64,000 nucleotides of DNA from Streptomyces sp. NBS 14/10 (GCF_002224125.1 NZ_NCSM01000014.1:605091-669090), one strand, 5' to 3'; shown: positions 8,498 to 17,024, numbered from the stretch's first letter. Notes: a model not told the origin generated them from the letters alone. Numbers and translations are program-made.

Positions 8498-8504
8498 GTG
8501 AGGC

Positions 8505-8933
8505 ATGAGAATCCCCCCACGGATCGCCCGCATCGGTGTGCTCGGCGCCCTCGCGTCGAGCCTTCTCATCGGCGGCCCGGCCGTCGTCTCCGCCACGGCA
8601 GCCCCGGTCGCGCCCCAGGCCGCCTCGTCGGTCCTCCAGATCACGGCCGTCGGCGATATCTGCTACTCCGACCTGCCGTCCCAGGCCCATGACACGCTCG
8701 ACCTGATCGCGTCCGGCGGCCCCTTCCCGTACCCGCAGGACGGGACCGTCTTCCAGAACCGGGAGGGCATCCTTCCGTCCCAGTCCAGCGGCTACTACCA
8801 CGAGTACACCGTCAAGACCCCCGGCTCCGACACCCGCGGCGCCCGCCGCATCGTGACCGGGAAGAAGACGGACGAGGACTACTACACGGCCGACCACTAC
8901 GCGTCGTTCGACCTGGTCGACCACAGCTGCTGA
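8505..8933 (+). CDS. Secreted guanyl-specific ribonuclease (RNase Sa/barnase family)
   Basis: 142 residues: a Sec signal peptide (about 1-33, ending ATA-AP) and a mature domain closely following Streptomyces RNase Sa. Recognisable blocks are DTLDLIASGGPFPYPQDG, FQNREG, SGYYHEYTV, RGARRIVTG and DYYTADHYASF. The general-base Glu (in YHEYT), the Arg of RGARR and the His of DHYASF are present, as are the two cysteines (CYSDL and the C-terminal HSC) that form the RNase Sa disulphide. It cleaves RNA 3' of guanosine outside the cell. No barstar-like inhibitor gene is adjacent. A strong terminator follows at 8961-8992. Confidence 0.95.
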   Translation: MRIPPRIARIGVLGALASSLLIGGPAVVSATAAPVAPQAASSVLQITAVGDICYSDLPSQAHDTLDLIASGGPFPYPQDGTVFQNREGILPSQSSGYYHEYTVKTPGSDTRGARRIVTGKKTDEDYYTADHYASFDLVDHSC

Positions 8934-8960
8934 CCGCCGAAAACCGCCACCCCCCGCACC

Positions 8961-8992
8961 GCGGCCGCTGCCTGCTCGCAGGCAGCGGCCGC
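8961..8992. terminator. Strong stem-loop terminator after the RNase gene
   Basis: Perfect 14-bp GC-rich stem (8961-8974 with 8979-8992) and a 4-nt loop, with no U-run, as is usual in Streptomyces. Confidence 0.85.
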
Positions 8993-9171
8993 CGCGTTGT
9001 GCGCCCGGCATTCGCCGTGTCGTACGCCCGCTTCCGCAGGCCACAACGGCATTGCGTACGAAGGAATTTGACGGGGCGATAAGTGGCCTGAACCCCGCGG
9101 GGGCGGCTGTCGGTGCCGCCAGGTAGCGTTTCCGGGAGAAGGGGACGGGCGGGGAGCAAGGGGAGGCATCG

Positions 9172-10137
9172 GTGGCGAGCGGCCCTGAAGTGGTCACATG
9201 CGGTGAGGCGATGCTGTTGTTGCTCGCCGAGCCCGGGGTTCCCCTGGAGCAGGCCGTGCACTTCCGCCGCTCGGTCGCCGGAGCTGAGTCCAATGTGGCC
9301 ACGGGCCTGGCCCGGCTCGGCCACAGCGCCCGCTGGCTGGGCCGGGTGGGCGCGGATCCGGCCGGCCAGGCCGTGCTGCGCGAGCTGCGCGCCGACGGCG
9401 TGGATGTGGCGTTCGCCGGGGTGGACGAGCAGGCCCCGACCGGGCTGCTGCTGCGCGACAGCCATCCGCACCGCGCCATCGATGTGCAGTACTACCGCTC
9501 CGGCTCGGCCGGCTCCCGGCTCGCGCCCGAGCACATATCGGCCGAGGCCGTCAGCGGCGCCCGCCTCGTGCACATCTCCGGAATCACCCCGATGCTGTCG
9601 CCGACCGCGGCGGCGGCCACGGACCGGCTCATCGAGCTGGCCCGTGCCGCGGGGGCGGAGGTCTCCTTCGATCCGAATGTGCGGCGCAAGCTGGGCGGCG
9701 CGGCGCAGTGGGCCCACACGGCCGGGCCGCTGCTGCGCGAGGCCGAGCTGGTCCTGGCGGGCGAGGACGAGCTGGAGCTGCTGACCGGCAGATCCGCCGA
9801 CGAGGCCGCGGCGGAGCTGCTGGACGGCCGGGCGCACACCGTCGTCATCAAGCGCGCCGACCGCTCGGCGACCGCCGTGACCGCGGACGGGCGCTGGGAC
9901 CAGCCGCCCTATCCGGTGCCGGTGGCCGACCCCGTGGGCGCGGGAGACGCCTTCGCGGCGGGGTACCTGTCGGGGCGGCTGCGCGGGCTGCCCGAGCCGC
10001 AGGCGCTCGCCGAGGGCGCCTGCGTCGCCGCGCTGGTCGTCCAGACCGCGACCGATACGGACGGGCTGCCCAGCGCGGCGGGGCGTGAGCGGGCCCTCGC
10101 CGCGTTCACCGGCGTCGCCGACTCCGTCCACCGCTGA
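9172..10137 (+). CDS. kdgK: PfkB-family sugar kinase, probable 2-keto-3-deoxygluconate kinase
   Basis: 321 residues with a GTG start; AGGGGAGG lies 8 nt upstream. PfkB/ribokinase fold: the N-terminal substrate motif is SVAGAESNVATGLARLG (about 37-53), and the C-terminal PfkB signature DPVGAGDAFAAGYLSG near residue 247 contains the catalytic Asp of GAGD. KDG kinase phosphorylates 2-keto-3-deoxygluconate to KDPG. The assignment rests on the family plus the downstream KDPG aldolase on the same strand, 143 bp away, giving the last two steps of uronate/gluconate breakdown. It could be another PfkB sugar kinase if the aldolase has a different substrate. Confidence 0.85.
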   Translation: MASGPEVVTCGEAMLLLLAEPGVPLEQAVHFRRSVAGAESNVATGLARLGHSARWLGRVGADPAGQAVLRELRADGVDVAFAGVDEQAPTGLLLRDSHPHRAIDVQYYRSGSAGSRLAPEHISAEAVSGARLVHISGITPMLSPTAAAATDRLIELARAAGAEVSFDPNVRRKLGGAAQWAHTAGPLLREAELVLAGEDELELLTGRSADEAAAELLDGRAHTVVIKRADRSATAVTADGRWDQPPYPVPVADPVGAGDAFAAGYLSGRLRGLPEPQALAEGACVAALVVQTATDTDGLPSAAGRERALAAFTGVADSVHR

Positions 10138-10280
10138 GCCCGCGCCCCCCCACACAGTGCTTCCCCCACGCAGTGCTTCCCCCGCATCGACAATCGCAAA
10201 GCGAAAGGCCGCATATCCCGGAGGCACCCCGGGGCGGCATCTCCAGGAGACCCTTCTGAGAGGAAAGGCGGCGAATTGCC

Positions 10281-10919
10281 GTGTACCGCTGGGAGATCAC
10301 CCGGGCCGCGCTCGCACAGCGGATCTTCGCCATCGTCCGCAGCGACAGCTATGACCACGCGACCGCGACGGCGGACACCCTGCTCTCCGCCGGCCTCACC
10401 ACCGTGGAGTTCTCGCTGACCACCCCCTTCGCCCTGGAGGCCGTCACCACCCTGGTCCGCGAGGTCGGTGACGAGGCGGTGATCGGCGCGGGCACGGTGC
10501 TGGACGCCGCCTCCGCCCGGATGGCGGTCGACGCGGGCGCCCGGTTCCTGGTCTCCCCGAGCCTGGACCCGGAGGTGATCCGCACCGGCCACCGCTACGG
10601 CCTGCCGGTCTTCCCCGGCGTCGCCACGCCCACCGAGATGGTGCGCGCACTGGAGCTGGGCGCGGACGCCCTCAAGCTGTTCCCGGCCTCCGCCCACAGC
10701 CCCCGCTGGGTCAGGGACGTACGGGCCGCCCTGCCGCAGGCCGCCCTGCTGCCCACCGGCGGGGTGACCGTCGCCGAAGCGCCGGAGTGGATCGCCGCCG
10801 GAGCGGTCGCCTGCGGGATGGGCTCGGCGCTGTCGGAGGGCGACCGTGACGTGGTCGCCAAGCGCGCCGCGGAACTTCTCGCCCGGCTGCAGGACCTCGC
10901 CCCGGCCGACGTCTACTGA
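10281..10919 (+). CDS. eda: Bifunctional KDPG / 4-hydroxy-2-oxoglutarate aldolase
   Basis: 212 residues, GTG start preceded by GAGAGGAAAGG. A class I aldolase TIM barrel: Glu of TTVEFSLTTP (about residue 43), the substrate loop GAGTVLD, and the Schiff-base lysine in DALKLFPAS (about residue 134). It splits KDPG into pyruvate and glyceraldehyde-3-phosphate. The upstream KDG kinase makes its substrate. The gap between them (10138-10280) holds a short direct repeat of a CAGTGCTTCCCCC motif and no ORF. A terminator follows at 10960-10986. Confidence 0.93.
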   Translation: MYRWEITRAALAQRIFAIVRSDSYDHATATADTLLSAGLTTVEFSLTTPFALEAVTTLVREVGDEAVIGAGTVLDAASARMAVDAGARFLVSPSLDPEVIRTGHRYGLPVFPGVATPTEMVRALELGADALKLFPASAHSPRWVRDVRAALPQAALLPTGGVTVAEAPEWIAAGAVACGMGSALSEGDRDVVAKRAAELLARLQDLAPADVY

Positions 10920-10959
10920 TTCCGGGGCGGCCGAGCCCGCCGACTCCGCTTCCGGCCCG

Positions 10960-10986
10960 GCCTGCTGACGTTCCATCAGCAGGCCC
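10960..10986. terminator. Stem-loop terminator after eda
   Basis: A perfect 10-bp stem GGCCTGCTGA / TCAGCAGGCC with a 7-nt loop, directly after the aldolase gene. A second smaller hairpin (CCCCT / AGGGG) follows. Confidence 0.75.
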
Positions 10987-11160
10987 CTCTGACGCAGGGG
11001 CGGCCGGGGCGGCGTTTCAGCAGCTGATCAACGGGTTCCGCCGGGCGGGCTCTTCTGCCACCCTGAGCGCGCTGTGATCACGCGCGAGGTCCCACACCGC
11101 CGGTGCGGCCCGCGCGTGCCGTCCCATGCCGCTCGCCGCGGCCTGTGCGAAGGAGTCGCC

Positions 11161-11997
11161 ATGCGACGTTTCGTCACGCTGTCCGCCCTGGCCGCCGTGC
11201 TGGCCGCCACCGCCGCCGGCTCGGCCCTGGCCGCCGGTCCCACCGCCGCGCCCGCCGCCACTGCCGCCGCCTCGGCCAAGCACCAGCGCGGCACCCTGCT
11301 GGACCGGGTGCCCGAGCGCGGCGTGCTGCGCGTATGCACCACGGGCGACTACCGCCCCTTCACCCACCTCGACCCCAAGACCGGCGACTACACCGGTATC
11401 GATATCGACATGGCCCGCGACCTGGCCAAGAGCCTGGACGCCAAGCCCGCGTTCACCGCCACGACCTGGGCCAAGCTGGTGGACGATCTGGCGGCCGGGC
11501 GCTGTGACGTCGCCATGGGCGGGGTGTCGGTGACCCTGGCCCGGGCCCGTAAGGCGTACTTCAGCGACCCGTATCTGACCGACGGCAAGACCCCGGTGGT
11601 GCGGTGCGAGGACGAGCAGAAGTACCAGACGCTGGAGGACATCGACCAGCCGGGCGTGCGGGTGATCGTCAACCCGGGCGGTACGAATGAGCAGTTCGCC
11701 CGCGCCCACATCAAGCGGGCCACCCTCACCGTCCACCCCGACAACACCACGATCTTCGACGAGATCATCGCGGGCCGCGCCGATGTGATGATGACCGACG
11801 CCAGCGAGACCCGCTACCAGGCGAAGATCCACCCCGAGCTGTGCGCCGTCCACCCCGACAAGCCGTTCTCCTTCTCGGAGAAGGCGTACGTGCTGCCGCG
11901 CGGCGACGCCGAGTTCAAGGAGTACGTCGACCAGTGGGTGCACCTGGCGACGCACGACGGTACGTACGCCAAGTACGAGCAGGACTGGATGAAGTAG
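11161..11997 (+). CDS. Exported cyclohexadienyl (arogenate/prephenate) dehydratase, PheC-like
   Basis: 278 residues. A Sec signal peptide (1-26, MRRF then an Ala-rich core ending LAAG) precedes a type II periplasmic-binding fold. The sequence follows Pseudomonas PheC much more closely than ordinary amino-acid binding proteins: CTTGDYRPFTH, YFSDPYLTDGKTP, IDQPGVRVIVNPGGTNEQFA, HPDNTTIFDEII, DVMMTDASETRYQ, HPELCAVHP and the WVHLA tail. The Glu of TDASE aligns with the proposed general acid of the Pseudomonas enzyme. The reaction would be prephenate to phenylpyruvate or arogenate to phenylalanine, outside the membrane. ATG 11161 follows GGAG; the longer upstream frame is rejected. No transporter subunits are adjacent, which also argues for a stand-alone enzyme. 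The alternative is an amino-acid-binding protein. Confidence 0.8.
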   Translation: MRRFVTLSALAAVLAATAAGSALAAGPTAAPAATAAASAKHQRGTLLDRVPERGVLRVCTTGDYRPFTHLDPKTGDYTGIDIDMARDLAKSLDAKPAFTATTWAKLVDDLAAGRCDVAMGGVSVTLARARKAYFSDPYLTDGKTPVVRCEDEQKYQTLEDIDQPGVRVIVNPGGTNEQFARAHIKRATLTVHPDNTTIFDEIIAGRADVMMTDASETRYQAKIHPELCAVHPDKPFSFSEKAYVLPRGDAEFKEYVDQWVHLATHDGTYAKYEQDWMK

Positions 11998-12039
11998 CAG
12001 GCATGTGTCCATGCGGGCAGATGGAGGGCGGGCGTCGGC

Positions 12040-12661
12040 CCGGTGTCCCGATTCCTCGGCCCGGTGGCCCTGGTGGCCCGGTGGCCCGGTGGCCCTGGTG
12101 GCCCGGTGGGTGGCTGGGCTCAGAACAGGCTCCGCTGCGCTCCGCCGCAGCTGTTGCCGCGCGGTGGCCGGTCGGCCCGGTCCGGCGGTGCGCTGGACTG
12201 GGGGCGCGGGAGCGTGACGAACGGGCCGGCGATCGCTGGGCGGCATGGTCCGGACGCCGCGTGCGGGCATCGTCTCGCGCCTTCGGCGCGGCCAGCAGCG
12301 GGAAGGGGAGGGGGCGTCGGCGCGCCGTCGCCGCCCAGCCCAAGGGGTCGTCACCGGCTCGCGGGCCGGAGGGACGGTGGATGGCCGCCCGAAGCGGTGG
12401 GCGCCGGTCCGGTTCAGGCCCTCCCCCCACCTGCTCTTAAAAAACTGCTTGCTCTACATCAAGTACTGCATCAAGCGTCTTTCTGAGAGGGGGCGGGTGC
12501 CGAGCCGATCCCATCCACTGGAGCCCGCCCTCCGTCGCGCTCCCGCGCCCCGGCCGGGCGCACCGGCGCCCCCCTTCCCTCCTCCTACTGGCGCTTTGGA
12601 CCCGGAGAGTCCGAGACGAAACCCGCACCCGCCCGAACCGAATGCCGCGAGACGGCGCACA
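12040..12661 (+). repeat. Dispersed non-coding repeat element, copy 1
   Basis: Homologous in reverse orientation to 60430-60969. Shared blocks are the end CCGGTGTCCCGATTCCTCGG, the block around TCCGCTGCGCTCCGC, the block GCGGGCATCGTCTCGCGCC, and the opposite end with GGCGCTTTGGACCCGGAG and GAGACGGCGCAC. Compared with copy 2, this copy has an expanded GGTGGCCC array (12063-12112) in its left arm and a right inverted-repeat arm reduced to 12528-12566. A foreign-looking insert lies at about 12430-12525. No reading frame is conserved with a recognisable product. Together with 12757-12999 it fills the 1-kb gap between the dehydratase and the GH5 gene. Confidence 0.75.
12063..12112. repeat. GGTGGCCC short tandem array inside repeat copy 1
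   Basis: Five to six 8- to 10-bp units of GGTGGCCC with T or C spacers, where copy 2 has a single unit. This looks like slippage expansion. Confidence 0.7.
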
Positions 12662-12756
12662 ACTCGGGGCCGATGGGCGGCTTCTTCCGCGACGGCCCCC
12701 CGCTGCCCTGGTGACAGCGGCGGCTCACCACAAGTTCGACACTCCTCTGCGTGACC

Positions 12757-12999
12757 CTTGACCTCTTGCCCCACGTGGACCACCTGCGACGGGTGATCGA
12801 TCCGCCGCCACGAGAGGTTGGGCACGGCAATGAATCCCGCGCCCCCGCCCAGGTCCACGAACACTCCGAAGTCAGCCACCGAGGTGACGCCCCCCCTGCA
12901 CACCTGTCCGGGCCGCAAGGCCGCGACGACATCTCCGAGGGCCTCGACGCCGTCTTCGACCTTGTCCTCGATGACATCAGGGACGAAATCACCGAACCC
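12757..12999 (-). pseudogene. S1 RNA-binding domain fragment, truncated at both ends
   Basis: In one minus-strand frame the translation reads as an S1 domain: ALRPGQVCRGGVTSVADFGVFVDLGGG, then NLSWRRIDHPSQVVHVGQEV. The consensus VxSVxDFGVFVDL and HPSxVVxVGQEV are clear. There is no in-frame start or ribosome site in front of it: its 5' end abuts the GH5 stop. The similarity ends after GQEV, and the frame then runs without a stop into the repeat element. It therefore looks like the remnant of a small S1-domain protein gene cut by rearrangement. Confidence 0.6.
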
Positions 13000-13001
13000 C
13001 C

Positions 13002-14954
13002 TCAGCCTTCCAGCCGCAGCACCCGCACCCCGTACGGCTCCAGGACCACCGTCTCCGCCGGGGAGCCGTCCAAGGCGGTGAGCCTGCCGTCGGCCACCGT
13101 CGGCTTGAGCGACAGTTCCTCGTTCGCCTGGCTGACCAGCCAGACGAAGACCCGGCCGTCCTCGTGGACCAGGCGGTCCACGGCGATGCGGGGGTCGGAG
13201 GTGGTGACCGGGCGGCGGACGCCGGCGTGGGCGGCGAGGGCGTCGTACAGCGTGCTGGTCGCCTCGGGGTTGACGCGGGGGGTGACGGCCGCCATGTGCT
13301 CGATCGGATAGGTGCAGAAGACCACGCAGCCCTCGCCGGTCTCGCGCAGCAGCAGCGCCGGGCGGCCGTGGCCGTCGACCGCCAGGACCTGCGCGCCGTC
13401 GGGTTCGACGGGGAGGAAGACGCGGCTGTTGTCGGTGCCCGCGGCGCGGAAGGTGAGCCGGGCGCCCTCGGGGAGGGTGCCGAAGGCGCGGGTGAGGGTG
13501 AAGGTCACCTCGTCGTCCTCGATCGGGTCGACCAGGCCGTACTCCAGCTGGTGGCGGACGCCGAAGAGCTCGTTCAGATGGGCGTACCAGGGGCCGCGCT
13601 GCTCGTCGTGGGCGCCGGGGGAGTACGAGACATAGACCGTGGCGCCGTCCCGGGCCCGGCGCTCCAGCTCGTACCAGGTGGGGGAGAGGAGCTGCTTGGT
13701 GGAGGGGACCAGCCACAGCCGTACGTCGGTGGGCAGCGCGCCGTCGCTTTCGCGTACCACCGCCGCCGGGGCGTCGGCGAGCCGGGCGGCGAGCCAGGCC
13801 TGGCGGCCGGTCTGCTGGACGTAGCCGCGGTCCTCGGCGCGGGTGAACGGGTAGAGGGTGTCGAGGTAGGAGGAGACCAGCAGGGCCGTGTCGGTGTCGG
13901 CGCGGTGGCAGCGGGGGAAGTCCACCGCGCTCAGCACCTCGGAGAAGGCGCGCAGCTCGCGCAGTTGCGGCTTGGGGACACCGGCGGTGTCGGTGAGGCC
14001 GAAGTGCATCTCGAAGGCGTGATGGCGGTACGGGGGCTGCTCGCTCAGGTTGTCGTAGTCGGTGTTGTTCCAGGCGACCCAGCCGGTCGCCCCGGCCAGC
14101 AGGCTGTTGTGCAGGCTCTGCCGGTAGTAGCGGGCGGCGCCGGGGCCGGAGGCGAAGTCGGAGCTGACGCCGAACTCCTCCAGGACGACGGGGCGCTGGA
14201 AGGTGCCGGTCAGCTCGCATACCCAGGCGGCGGCGTAGTGCTGCCGGACCGGGTCGTTCTCCATGCGGTAGACGTGCGGGCCGAGGAAGTCGCACAGCTC
14301 GGCGGTGTCCTGGAGCCGGAAGCCGTTGTCGTGGCCGGAGTTCTCCAGGCCCCAGGCGCCGTCGCCGAGCGAGACGGGCTGGGTGCCGCCGCCGGCCCGT
14401 ACGGCGTCGACCAGGATCTGGGCCCAGGCCGCGACCGCCTCGCGCTCCGCGGGCACCTGGCCGGAGCGTACGCCGGGCTGGCGGCCGTAGATGGGCATCT
14501 CGTTGGAGACCAGCCAGCCGGCCACCGCGGGGTGGGCGGCGAAGCGGCGCACCGTCTCGCGGGCGAACCACGCCTGGCGGGACACCAGCCACACATCGCT
14601 GTACAGATCGCGGTCGCCGCGCCAGGCGGGGTCCCAGTTCTCGCCGGACATATGGCCGACGAGGAAGGTGGGGACGGTGGTCATGCCGAGCGCCTGGTGG
14701 CGGTCGAGGAAGTCGGCGAAGCGCGCGCACAGCTCCGTATCGAGGCGGTCGGGGGCGGGCATGAAGTCCGGCCAGTAGAAGAACGACCGGGTCATGTTCA
14801 GCCCGTGGTCCCGCAGTACGCGCAACTCGGCGTCGACGACCTCGGGGTCGTACGAGCGCCACATCAGCGGACCGCCGGTGCGCGACCAGTAGTTGGCGCC
14901 GAGCCAGATGACGGGTTGGTCGCCGACGGTGAGCCGTGCGGACGTGCGCTGCAT
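13002..14954 (-). CDS. Glycoside hydrolase family 5 protein (possibly GH5_18)
   Basis: 650 residues. A GH5 TIM barrel at about 10-340: acid/base Glu152 in WLVSNEMP and nucleophile Glu260 in VVLEEFG. A glutamine-amidotransferase-like/beta domain and a beta-sandwich follow (about 380-650). There is no signal peptide, so the enzyme acts in the cytoplasm on imported oligosaccharide. The divergent gene cluster encodes an oligosaccharide/oligopeptide-type ABC transporter and supports this. Length and layout resemble subfamily GH5_18, with activity on beta-mannosides such as Man-beta-1,4-GlcNAc in characterised members; the subfamily is inferred. ATG 14954 follows GGGAGAG. The shared intergenic region carries paired repeat motifs likely bound by a common regulator. 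Confidence 0.88.
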   Translation of the reverse strand: MQRTSARLTVGDQPVIWLGANYWSRTGGPLMWRSYDPEVVDAELRVLRDHGLNMTRSFFYWPDFMPAPDRLDTELCARFADFLDRHQALGMTTVPTFLVGHMSGENWDPAWRGDRDLYSDVWLVSRQAWFARETVRRFAAHPAVAGWLVSNEMPIYGRQPGVRSGQVPAEREAVAAWAQILVDAVRAGGGTQPVSLGDGAWGLENSGHDNGFRLQDTAELCDFLGPHVYRMENDPVRQHYAAAWVCELTGTFQRPVVLEEFGVSSDFASGPGAARYYRQSLHNSLLAGATGWVAWNNTDYDNLSEQPPYRHHAFEMHFGLTDTAGVPKPQLRELRAFSEVLSAVDFPRCHRADTDTALLVSSYLDTLYPFTRAEDRGYVQQTGRQAWLAARLADAPAAVVRESDGALPTDVRLWLVPSTKQLLSPTWYELERRARDGATVYVSYSPGAHDEQRGPWYAHLNELFGVRHQLEYGLVDPIEDDEVTFTLTRAFGTLPEGARLTFRAAGTDNSRVFLPVEPDGAQVLAVDGHGRPALLLRETGEGCVVFCTYPIEHMAAVTPRVNPEATSTLYDALAAHAGVRRPVTTSDPRIAVDRLVHEDGRVFVWLVSQANEELSLKPTVADGRLTALDGSPAETVVLEPYGVRVLRLEG

Positions 14955-15041
14955 CTGCGAACTCTCCCTCAGGCAGGGGGCGTCAGGGATGCGGCCCGGT
15001 GCGGACGGGCGGTGCCGCGCAGCAAGCAGTGAACGGCTTTA

Positions 15042-15205
15042 CCGGTTTAGTGTCAATACTTCGGACAAGGATCGTACGCATCGCCGCCCGGCGGTCTTGA
15101 TCATCCAACTTTGGCTGTACGGGGTGGCTTTGGGCCGGGACCTGGGTGTTCGACGGGTTCGACTGATCCGGTTCAGTGACGGTGTCGTGTCAGCACTATT
15201 GACAC
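15042..15205. promoter_or_regulatory. Divergent control region with paired candidate operators
   Basis: The 372-bp gap 14955-15326 holds no gene. It contains direct copies of CCGGTTYAGTG at 15042-15052 and 15168-15178. It also contains an inverted pair GTGTCAATA (15050-15058) and TATTGACAC (15197-15205). In each case the two motifs abut or overlap, giving one composite site near the GH5 promoter and one near the transporter promoter. This fits a single repressor (GntR or LacI type) controlling both sides. Confidence 0.5.
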
Positions 15206-15326
15206 CCTCTTCCGGGCGCCCTTAATTTCGCGGCCCCGGAGGTGCGCGGACCGCCGTCCGGCATTCGCCCTGTGAACCCGCACCGCTTCGACCCGCACAG
15301 CTTCGACCGCACACCGAGGGGAACCC

Positions 15327-17012
15327 ATGATCTCGACGACAACGGCCGGTCCGCGCCGCGCGCTCGCCGCCGGGGCCGCGCTCACGCTCACCGTCACGCT
15401 CGCCGCCTGCGGCGGGGGCAAGAACAACAACGGCGGGTCGGGCGGGGTGCTGACCGTTGCCACGGGATCCACGGGCAATTTCATCCGGAACTTCAATCCG
15501 TTCGCCCCGCAGCCGCTCCAGGCGACGAACGGAATGATCTATGAGCCGCTGTTCCATCTGAACGCGGCGAAGGCCGGGGAGATCGAGCCGTGGCTGGCCA
15601 CCAAGTACACCTGGTCGGACGGCGGCAAGACGCTCCGCGTCACGGTACGGACCAACGCCACCTGGAACGACGGAAAGCCCTTCACCGCCGAGGACGTGGC
15701 CTGGACCTTCCAGATGGCGAAGGAGAGCAAGGCGCAGAACATGTACGCCCTTCCCATCGAATCGGCGGCTGCCGAGGGCAAGGACACGGCGCTGATCAAG
15801 TTCTCCAAGTCCGCTTACACCAAGGAATACTTCATCCTCGGCAAGATGAAGATGCTGCCCAAGCACATCTGGTCGAAGATCCCGGTCAAGGAGCGGGCGA
15901 CCACGCTCAACACCAACCCGGTGGGCACCGGCGCGTGGAAGGTGAAATCCGTCAAGGGCACGACCATGGATCTGGTTGCCCGTGACGACTATTACTTCAA
16001 GGGCCTTCCGCATTTCAAGATCATGCGGTATCGGTCCTTCACCGGAAACAGCGCCGTCACCGCCGCGGTCACCTCCGGCCAGATCGACTGGGGCGGCGGT
16101 TTCATCCCTGACATCAAGAAGAACTACCTCGCCAAGAACAAGAATTTCGAACTCGTCAACATCCCCCTGGCGACCACGTTCTTCCTGCCCAACGCCAAGC
16201 AGGGCCCGACGGCCGACGTCAATGTCCGCAAGGCGATCAGCGCCGCCCTCGACCGTGAGTTCATGAACCGGAGCGTGTACGACGGACAGGCGCCGGTCGC
16301 CAACCCCATGGCGCTGCTGCTCCCCAACTACGAGTCCGTACTCGACCCGTCCCTGAAGGACGCCGTGATCGAGACCGGCCAGGGCAAGGTCGACCAGTAT
16401 CTGACCGCCTCCGGATACACCAAGTCGGGCGGCTCGTGGGAGAAGGACGGCAAGAAGCTGTCCGTGACGGTTGAGCTGGTCTCCGGCTGGACCGACTACG
16501 TCAGCGTCGCCCAGCTGGCCAAGCAGCAGCTCAAGAAGGCCGGGATCGAACTCGTCGTCAAGGCCGAGTCGTATGCGCAGTGGTCCAACAACCGCGCCCG
16601 CGGCCAGTTCCAGATGCTGCTCGACAACAGCGGCTACACCCCCGACCCGCGCGCGTATTACGCCCAGCTGGTGGACAGCACCATCCCGCCGAAGATCGGT
16701 GAATCCACCAACGTCGGCAATTTCGGCCGCTATTCCAACCCGGTCATGGACAAGGCCCTGGACGAGATCGCGTCCACCAAGGACCCGGCGAAGCAGAAGC
16801 CCTGGTACTACAAGATCCAGCAGGAATTCGTCAAGGACATGCCGGCCATCCCGCTCTTCTACGGCCAGAACGAGCAGGAGTTCAACGGAAACCGCGTCAC
16901 CGGATATCCCACCGAGGACAACCTCTACGCGGCCCCCTCCATCTGGCTCGACCCCGACGGCGGCTGGGTGGCCGCCCGCATCAAGCCCGTCAACGGTAAA
17001 TCCGGTAAGTAA
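15327..17012 (+). CDS. ABC transporter substrate-binding lipoprotein, SBP family 5 (Opp/Dpp type)
   Basis: 561 residues. A lipoprotein signal ends in LAAC at about residue 28, followed by a Gly/Asn linker. The SBP_bac_5 domain (about 40-540) has the family signature regions YEPLFHL, WNDGKPFTAEDVAWTF and the DPRAYYAQLVDS segment. Family 5 proteins bind peptides, but in actinobacteria and Thermotoga many bind beta-linked oligosaccharides. The divergent GH5 enzyme favours an oligosaccharide here. ATG 15327 follows GAGGGGAA. It is the first gene of a five-gene operon with two permeases and two ATPases. Confidence 0.92.
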   Translation: MISTTTAGPRRALAAGAALTLTVTLAACGGGKNNNGGSGGVLTVATGSTGNFIRNFNPFAPQPLQATNGMIYEPLFHLNAAKAGEIEPWLATKYTWSDGGKTLRVTVRTNATWNDGKPFTAEDVAWTFQMAKESKAQNMYALPIESAAAEGKDTALIKFSKSAYTKEYFILGKMKMLPKHIWSKIPVKERATTLNTNPVGTGAWKVKSVKGTTMDLVARDDYYFKGLPHFKIMRYRSFTGNSAVTAAVTSGQIDWGGGFIPDIKKNYLAKNKNFELVNIPLATTFFLPNAKQGPTADVNVRKAISAALDREFMNRSVYDGQAPVANPMALLLPNYESVLDPSLKDAVIETGQGKVDQYLTASGYTKSGGSWEKDGKKLSVTVELVSGWTDYVSVAQLAKQQLKKAGIELVVKAESYAQWSNNRARGQFQMLLDNSGYTPDPRAYYAQLVDSTIPPKIGESTNVGNFGRYSNPVMDKALDEIASTKDPAKQKPWYYKIQQEFVKDMPAIPLFYGQNEQEFNGNRVTGYPTEDNLYAAPSIWLDPDGGWVAARIKPVNGKSGK

Positions 17013-17024
17013 GGGCGCGGCAGC

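Noticed and set aside
10138..10280. Direct repeats between kdgK and eda as a regulatory array
   Set aside because: Only two imperfect CAGTGCTTCCCCC copies; too little to support an operator call.
12454..14862. 802-codon minus-strand open frame
   Set aside because: Over most of its length it overlaps the GH5 gene in another phase and reads as Arg/Pro/Ala shadow; only its last part (12757-12999) holds real S1-domain similarity.
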